In this document: one piece after another, positions 63,701 through 64,000 of the stretch
How positions within the stretch are numbered: position 1 is the stretch's first letter
Layout: every line of letters begins with the position of its first letter
From: Lineus longissimus
Taxonomy: Eukaryota; Nemertea; Pilidiophora; Heteronemertea; Lineidae
NCBI RefSeq assembly: GCF_910592395.1
Contig: NC_088309.1
Span: forward strand, 1,864,501 to 1,928,500
Length of the DNA stretch: 64,000 nt
Direction: 5' to 3'
Position numbers and translations under genes: made by a program
The notes under the pieces: model-generated
The model's input: only the letters and a program-made list of their open reading frames with translations
Database searches by the model: none
Told to the model about the DNA's origin: nothing

Positions 63701-64000
63701 CCACAGCATGTAATGGTGGTACGGGAAGCTTTGATGTGGAGTTTGGAAAGTAAGTAGAATTAGTTATTCATCAGTGTGTGGTTCCGAGTAAAGTCATTTT
63801 AGATGAGCAATCAAGGTTGTGTAGCATGATTGAAAATCTCTTCTCCATTTCCCTTCAGGTGTCTGTGTGATGTCGTAACGGACCCCCTTGAAATCTGCGA
63901 TGCCAACTGTCAGACTACTGCTCCCACCGTCACAACATCAGTACTCTCTGATGGAACCGTCGCTATCACAATAACAGACCCAGCGACTGGTAATGTCACT
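15687..64000 (+). CDS. Giant secreted or surface GCC2/GCC3 cysteine-rich repeat protein, 72 exons, 3' end outside window
   Basis: This is one gene read through 72 exons, whose coordinates are given in the segment entries. Every junction has GT...AG and matching phase, and the summed coding length is 26,013 nt (8,671 codons) without a stop. Exon 1 encodes a hydrophobic leader. Residues from about 40 to 8,530 are a near-continuous chain of CPxGxYC...CPxGTYS...C modules, the signature of GCC2/GCC3 or ephrin-receptor-like repeats (PF07699/SM01411), related in layout to TNFR cysteine-rich modules. N-glycosylation sequons are abundant, fitting an extracellular protein. Of 71 introns, 54 are phase 1, mostly splitting the Gly codon of a CPxG motif, the pattern expected for modules multiplied by exon duplication. 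The C-terminus, any membrane anchor and the function cannot be seen here. No gene name is justified. Confidence 0.9.
15793..16177 (+). other. Intron 1 (385 bp) with an 18-bp palindrome
   Basis: The intron has donor GTAAGAAA and acceptor TTTATTTCAG. At 15887-15904 it contains GTTTACGTATACGTAAAC, a perfect 18-bp palindrome. An open frame crosses its 3' part on the plus strand without recognisable content. Nothing else was seen. Confidence 0.75.
16178..19177 (+). CDS. Exons 2-5: N-terminal cysteine-rich modules (residues ~36-217)
   Basis: Exons are 16178-16298, 17205-17434, 17574-17624 and 19034-19177. Exon 2 is phase 1 in and phase 2 out; it encodes a Cys-rich head (ACSTAECGTDCVNNCPTGQYW) ending in CPQGYY. 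Joining to exon 3 rebuilds CPQGYYSNLTPCPAG. That is a good check on the unusual phase-2 junction, because reading on past the exon 2 donor meets TAG at once. Exon 4 is only 51 nt (17 codons). Exon 5 is 144 nt, one 48-residue module of the CPAGYNCNDPS type. The introns between them are long (906, 139 and 1409 bp). Confidence 0.85.
16299..17204 (+). other. Intron 2 (906 bp) with a 15-bp-stem hairpin
   Basis: TGTTCTCCACACCCT at 16350-16364 and its exact reverse complement at 16381-16395 flank a 16-nt loop. The words around the stem also repeat directly (ACACCCTTTAAAA at 16358 and 16392). No exon-like Cys-rich reading or mobile element was recognised in the rest of the intron. Confidence 0.7.
17625..19033 (+). 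other. Intron 4 (1409 bp), no recognised content
   Basis: The intron is AT-rich, with several TACATGTA-type words and one AGGCCTA word (about 18235). Small open frames on both strands (60-114 codons) have no Cys-rich or other domain pattern. The module continues correctly from exon 4 to exon 5, so no missing exon is required. Confidence 0.6.
19178..19852 (+). other. Intron 5 (675 bp), no recognised content
   Basis: Donor AAG|GTAGGA, acceptor CTATCTATAG. I found no mobile element or exon-like sequence. Confidence 0.6.
19853..21813 (+). CDS. Exons 6-8: exact 48-residue repeat section (residues ~218-698)
   Basis: Exons are 19853-20140, 20467-21474 and 21667-21813, all phase 1 at both ends. Exon 6 is 288 nt and exon 7 is 1008 nt, exactly two and seven times 144. 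In exon 7 the first Cys codon of each module falls at 20553, 20697, 20841, 20985, 21129, 21273 and 21417, always 144 nt apart. The module reads CPAGTFSPxGxxxCSxCPAGxYSxxG...CxxCxxGYNCSDPxxxPxK. The modules starting at 21129 and 21273 are the most alike and share the heptad SGVSSCS. Exon 8 is 147 nt, one module. Confidence 0.92.
22078..26332 (+). CDS. Exons 9-12: GCC2/GCC3 repeats (residues ~699-1188)
   Basis: Exons are 22078-22233, 23949-24236, 24638-25507 and 26177-26332, all phase 1. Exon 10 is 288 nt (two 144-nt modules). Exon 11 is 870 nt, close to six modules with a few inserted codons. Modules keep the CPAGxxCxxPSxxPxxCxAGTYSxxGxxxCxxC layout. The donor of exon 10 (G|GTATAATA) is weak, but the alternative reading stops within a few codons and the downstream phase fits. 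The intron between exons 9 and 10 is the longest in the gene (1715 bp) and contains a MITE. No missing exon is needed, since the module continues cleanly across it. Confidence 0.87.
22234..23948 (+). other. Intron 9 (1715 bp), longest intron, contains a MITE
   Basis: Apart from the 172-bp element at 23680-23851 the intron is AT-rich sequence with no Cys-rich reading frame. It ends in a pyrimidine-rich CCCTCCTCTTCCTCCAG acceptor. Confidence 0.65.
23680..23851. mobile_element. Complete 172-bp MITE of the pogo/Tigger type
   Basis: The ends are terminal inverted repeats: CAGTAGAACCTCCCTTAGCG at the left and GGTTCTACTG at the right, the exact reverse complement of the first 10 bases. The element is flanked by TA on both sides (23678-23679 and 23852-23853), the target duplication used by Tc1/mariner-class pogo and Tigger elements. 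The inside carries repeated GGACACxC-type words (GAGGACACCC, AAGGACACTAG, CAGGACACCCC) and no open frame, so it would depend on a transposase made elsewhere. Confidence 0.8.
25508..26176 (+). other. Intron 11 (669 bp), no recognised content
   Basis: AT-rich with acceptor CTTCTCAACTTTCAG. A 79-codon open frame at 25950-26189 runs into exon 12 in the wrong frame and is not supported. Confidence 0.6.
26333..27333 (+). other. Intron 12 (1001 bp), no recognised content
   Basis: Donor CAG|GTAAGC, acceptor TTTCTCTCCTTTCAG. I recognised neither a repeat family nor a Cys-rich frame. Confidence 0.6.
27334..30536 (+). CDS. Exons 13-21: run of small exons with mixed intron phases (residues ~1189-1687)
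   Basis: Exons are 27334-27384, 27500-27588, 27721-27834, 27995-28078, 28254-28481, 28674-28827, 29089-29396, 29715-29959 and 30313-30536. Unlike the rest of the gene, five introns are phase 0 (after exons 14, 15, 16, 17 and 19) and one is phase 2 (after exon 20), and several split modules between Cys residues instead of at CPxG. Modules are of a GKxCPxxxxxxxxCxxGxYSxxGQxxCxxCP type with frequent Gln-Thr-Ser-Cys turns. Each junction was accepted because both splice sites and the Cys spacing agree. The smallest exon, 13, has 51 nt. Confidence 0.85.
30852..32636 (+). CDS. Exon 22: 1785-nt exon of GCC2/GCC3 repeats (residues ~1688-2282)
   Basis: This single open exon of 595 codons is phase 1 at both ends, with acceptor TTTTCCAG|GAACC and donor GATG|GTAAGT. 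The first half has compact modules (CPAGxxCPxxTxxxxxCxxGxYSxGxQTSC). From about 31640 the modules change to the longer CPxGYYCPxGT...PCPxGTYxNxTxL...CxxCPxGxYC form that dominates the rest of the protein, so the switch in module type occurs inside this exon. N-glycosylation sequons become frequent toward its end. Confidence 0.92.
32912..35568 (+). CDS. Exons 23-25, including a 1400-nt exon (residues ~2283-2968)
   Basis: Exons are 32912-33053 (phase 1 in, 2 out), 33410-34809 (phase 2 in, 1 out) and 35053-35568 (phase 1). The junction of exons 23 and 24 rebuilds the Ala-Gly-Thr-Tyr start of a module. Exon 24 is a long uninterrupted series of paired modules, CPxGxYCxxxGLxxPxxxC followed by GxYCxxGxxxPxPCPxGTYSNSxGL. 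A Met/Asp-rich spacer between Cys pairs (around 33600-33690) departs from the usual spacing. Exon 25 continues with the GAYTARPNDGGSTGAPCPKG type of linker. Confidence 0.9.
35698..38496 (+). CDS. Exons 26-31 (residues ~2969-3494), first clear super-repeat marker
   Basis: Exons are 35698-35832, 36172-36438, 36583-36939, 37139-37588, 37842-37994 and 38281-38496, all phase 1. Exon 29 begins with WFCVNAAWSAQP followed by a Cys-poor Asp/Asn segment and CLCPGNSTGGKCQPGYYCP. This is the first recognisable copy (Trp codon about 3,223) of the marker that recurs every ~700 residues downstream. The exon 29 donor (GAAG|GTTAAAAG) is a poor match beyond GT, but an in-frame stop follows immediately, so the splice is required for the model. 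Confidence 0.86.
38698..41924 (+). CDS. Exons 32-36, including a 1452-nt exon (residues ~3495-4256)
   Basis: Exons are 38698-40149, 40302-40535, 40781-40968, 41270-41436 and 41680-41924. Exon 32 carries the second super-repeat marker (WYCVRGSWADQP, Trp codon about 3,919) with its CYCPTNATGGQCQKG follow-up. A CPAGFYCPSGTGNVWKSCP block lies about 280 residues earlier. The introns after exon 34 (phase 0) and exon 35 (phase 2) interrupt modules away from CPxG; the others are phase 1. Exon 35 contains an unusual LCSHGVHNPEPCPVGHYC linker that matches the HGVVNP linkers of later blocks. Confidence 0.88.
42267..45539 (+). CDS. Exons 37-38, including the largest exon, 2014 nt (residues ~4257-5240)
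   Basis: Exons are 42267-43202 (phase 1) and 43526-45539 (phase 1 in, 2 out). Together they cover roughly one and a half super-repeats with only one intron. Exon 38 holds the third marker (WYCTLGSWSDQP, Trp codon about 4,626), the CACPLLNMGGMCKAG follow-up, the HGVVTPKDCPAGFYC linker, and a YYCNFRDKAKICLPGYYC block. The equivalent stretch in later super-repeats is split among about seven to ten exons, so either introns were lost here or gained there. Confidence 0.92.
45707..48449 (+). CDS. Exons 39-44 (residues ~5240-5807)
   Basis: Exons are 45707-45930, 46102-46744, 47022-47236, 47465-47698, 47888-48139 and 48315-48449. The introns after exon 38 and exon 40 are phase 2 and the others phase 1. 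Exon 40 carries the fourth super-repeat marker (WYCTGGSWMAEP, Trp codon about 5,329) and CTCPLANYTGGKCWPG. Exon 41 starts inside a Cys pair (RYCDPSEAAAFYG) and holds the SHGVVNPASCPAGYYC linker. Exon 43 ends in YCDVEGLTNYTG; a decayed copy of that end lies in the following intron. Confidence 0.87.
48207..48240 (+). pseudogene. Decayed duplicate of the end of exon 43 inside intron 43
   Basis: The 34 bases match the last 34 bases of exon 43 (48106-48139) at 27 positions, with the copies 101 bp apart. The reading CDMEGLTNSTG corresponds to CDVEGLTNYTG. The original donor GTAAGTAA appears here as GTACTAAA, so the copy has lost its splice donor. It looks like a tandem exon-end duplication that became intronic. 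Confidence 0.6.
48610..52199 (+). CDS. Exons 45-52 (residues ~5808-6466)
   Basis: Exons are 48610-48933, 49225-49503, 49740-49928, 50175-50390, 50559-50840, 51120-51359, 51615-51881 and 52020-52199, all phase 1. Exon 47 holds the fifth marker in altered form (WYCTRGAYQSKP, Trp codon about 6,029), in which the usual TGGxC follow-up is replaced by GSCPIYAMNFTGDVCPEG. Exon 50 begins with an acidic, Cys-free insert (GDYEDLDASNVTLSGNFTG) between two Cys pairs, the same place where other super-repeats have variable-length inserts. Confidence 0.87.
52360..55137 (+). CDS. Exons 53-58 (residues ~6467-7000)
   Basis: Exons are 52360-52737, 53004-53213, 53424-53723, 54029-54184, 54304-54486 and 54766-55137, all phase 1. 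Exon 53 contains NWDRADDCKEGYYCPEGTG, a near match to GDRADPCPQGYYCPYQTG in exon 60, about 700 residues later. Exon 55 carries the sixth marker (WFCTGGASSDKP, Trp codon about 6,748); its CTCLAYNYTGGKCQPG follow-up is in the next exon. The introns after exons 53 and 55 contain SINE-like fragments. Confidence 0.87.
52767..52890 (+). mobile_element. tRNA-derived SINE fragment
   Basis: A perfect Pol III box A (TGGTATAGTGG, 52777-52787) is followed by a tRNA-like body with a degraded box B near 52830. Next comes TGTGTGCTGTTGAGCAAGACAC, which resembles the conserved head of metazoan V/Deu-type SINE central domains (GTGCCCTTGAGCAAGGCAC style). No clear tail or target duplication was found. It lies in intron 53 in sense orientation. 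Confidence 0.5.
53840..53985 (+). mobile_element. SINE-like 3'-domain fragment
   Basis: The segment contains CCTTACTCGACCCAGGTGTATGG followed by TTGGTACCAGTCAG and AATGCTGAGG. The ACTCGACCCAGGTGTA...GGTACC pattern is familiar from the 3' domain of widespread marine invertebrate SINEs. The 5' part is weakly similar to a tRNA-related head, and the ends are not defined. It lies in intron 55, one intron away from the other sense-strand SINE fragment but one exon pair downstream. Confidence 0.4.
55354..58499 (+). CDS. Exons 59-64 (residues ~7000-7664)
   Basis: Exons are 55354-55941, 56170-56691, 57012-57306, 57662-57837, 57960-58151 and 58278-58499. The junction of exons 61 and 62 is phase 2; the rest are phase 1. 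Exon 61 carries the seventh marker (FYCSGGSFNIRP, aromatic codon about 7,443), in which Trp has become Phe. Its follow-up, CVCPSFTMTTGGLCAPG, is in exon 62. The 355-bp intron between these two exons is very rich in A and T runs and begins with a pogo/Tigger-like inverted-repeat end. Confidence 0.87.
57337..57361. mobile_element. Lone pogo/Tigger-like inverted-repeat end
   Basis: CAGTGGAACCCCGGTAACAC follows a TA dinucleotide (57335-57336) and resembles the left terminus of the MITE at 23680. No matching right end was found in the intron, so this is a truncated element or a fragment. Confidence 0.4.
58869..58889 (+). CDS. Candidate 21-nt microexon between exons 64 and 65
   Basis: The sequence has a pyrimidine-rich tract and CTACAG before it and GTAACC after it, is 21 nt long, and is phase 1 at both ends. 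Inclusion would add seven residues (NTTYWKG, with an N-glycosylation sequon) between YYCHATSG and HPVVNPSPC. Other super-repeats have longer, variable Cys-free inserts at this very position (exons 38, 41 and 50), which makes it plausible. It is not needed for the frame and is not counted in the 72-exon model. Confidence 0.4.
59401..59458. repeat. 21-bp tandem repeat, 2.8 copies
   Basis: The unit ATGCTTGTATTGTAAGTAATT starts at 59401, 59422 and 59443, the last copy being incomplete. The copies are identical over the shared part. The repeat includes GTAAGTAA, a consensus-like splice donor word, twice. Confidence 0.9.
59544..61947 (+). CDS. Exons 65-69 (residues ~7665-8146)
   Basis: Exons are 59544-59797 (ends phase 0), 59921-60141 (ends phase 2), 60467-60690, 60957-61265 and 61512-61947 (ends phase 2). 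Intron 65 (59798-59920, 123 bp) has no in-frame stop, so its retention would keep the frame. Exon 66 joins directly to 60467 to give the canonical ICAPGYICTGGSTTP, which supports skipping the candidate cassette at 60264. Exon 65 begins HPVVNPSPCPTGHYCP, the linker equivalent of SHGVVNP in earlier super-repeats. Confidence 0.83.
60264..60305 (+). CDS. Candidate 42-nt optional (cassette) exon
   Basis: A very strong acceptor (TTTTGCCTTGTTTTCCACAG) precedes 60264, and a GT with weak context (CA|GTACCA) follows 60305. The 42 nt are phase 2 at both ends and would add 14 residues including DDPFQAEYVINSS. Inclusion would break the canonical CAPGYICTGG spacing formed when exons 66 and 67 join directly, so I treat it as an alternative or fossil exon. 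Confidence 0.25.
62149..64000 (+). CDS. Exons 70-72: end of the GCC2/GCC3 chain and change of domain type (residues ~8146-8671, incomplete)
   Basis: Exons are 62149-62570, 62738-63749 and 63859-64000 (cut by the window edge). Exon 70 opens with FYCMAGSDEYTPTG at about codon 8,158, a likely degenerate eighth super-repeat marker. Repeats continue to about 63470. From there the spacing changes: CTCIGKFRSFQPSDGSCECE, then a ~40-residue stretch with few Cys, then CTTACNGGTGSFDVEFGKCL and CDVVTDPLEICDANCQ. The final residues are Thr/Val-rich without Cys, perhaps the start of a beta-sandwich or linker domain. I do not recognise this C-terminal family. Confidence 0.87.

Noticed and set aside
1-64000. 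CRISPR array or other prokaryotic system
   Set aside because: The tandem units are far too long and have no spacers, and the window has spliceosomal introns throughout.

Overview
This window is nuclear DNA of a multicellular animal, not a prokaryote. It has GT-AG introns with polypyrimidine tracts, short exons in an overwhelmingly phase-1 pattern, SINE-like and pogo/Tigger-like repeats, and one extracellular-type giant protein. The recurrent words TACATGTA and AGGCCTA and the SINE tail style suggest a marine invertebrate, with a deuterostome (echinoderm, hemichordate or cephalochordate) as first guess. That assignment is inference only.

Region 1 (1-14994) is a homogeneous tandem array of about 12.9 units of 1156-1166 bp. 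Each complete unit carries one minus-strand tRNA-like segment with a perfect box B. The units fall into two length classes and share variants that record unequal exchange; unit 6 looks like a chimera of units 2 and 3. The array breaks off abruptly at 14994 inside a slightly decayed unit. I see no convincing protein gene in it.

Region 2 (14995-15686) is the spacer between the array and the gene. It holds a perfect 42-bp palindrome and a short CpG-dense stretch with CRE-like (TGACGTCA) sites, which is the best candidate promoter.

Region 3 (15687-64000) is one gene on the plus strand. I assembled 72 exons (71 introns) with GT/AG borders, and the reading phase matches across every junction with no stop. 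The model gives 8,671 codons and runs off the right edge, so the 3' end is missing. It starts with a probable signal-peptide exon. The rest is an enormous chain of GCC2/GCC3 (ephrin-receptor-like, TNFR-like) cysteine-rich repeats, and near residue 8,533 it changes to a different cysteine-rich segment followed by a Thr/Val-rich stretch. The chain is organised at several scales: an exact 48-residue (144-nt) period near the N-terminus that also sets exon lengths, and a super-repeat of about 700 residues present at least seven times (perhaps eight) from residue about 3,200 onward. Very long exons (1.4-2.0 kb) alternate with runs of small ones.

The introns carry a complete 172-bp pogo/Tigger-type MITE, two SINE-like fragments, a lone TIR, several hairpins and palindromes, one decayed partial exon copy, and two candidate small optional exons (21 and 42 nt). 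No gene is supported on the minus strand.
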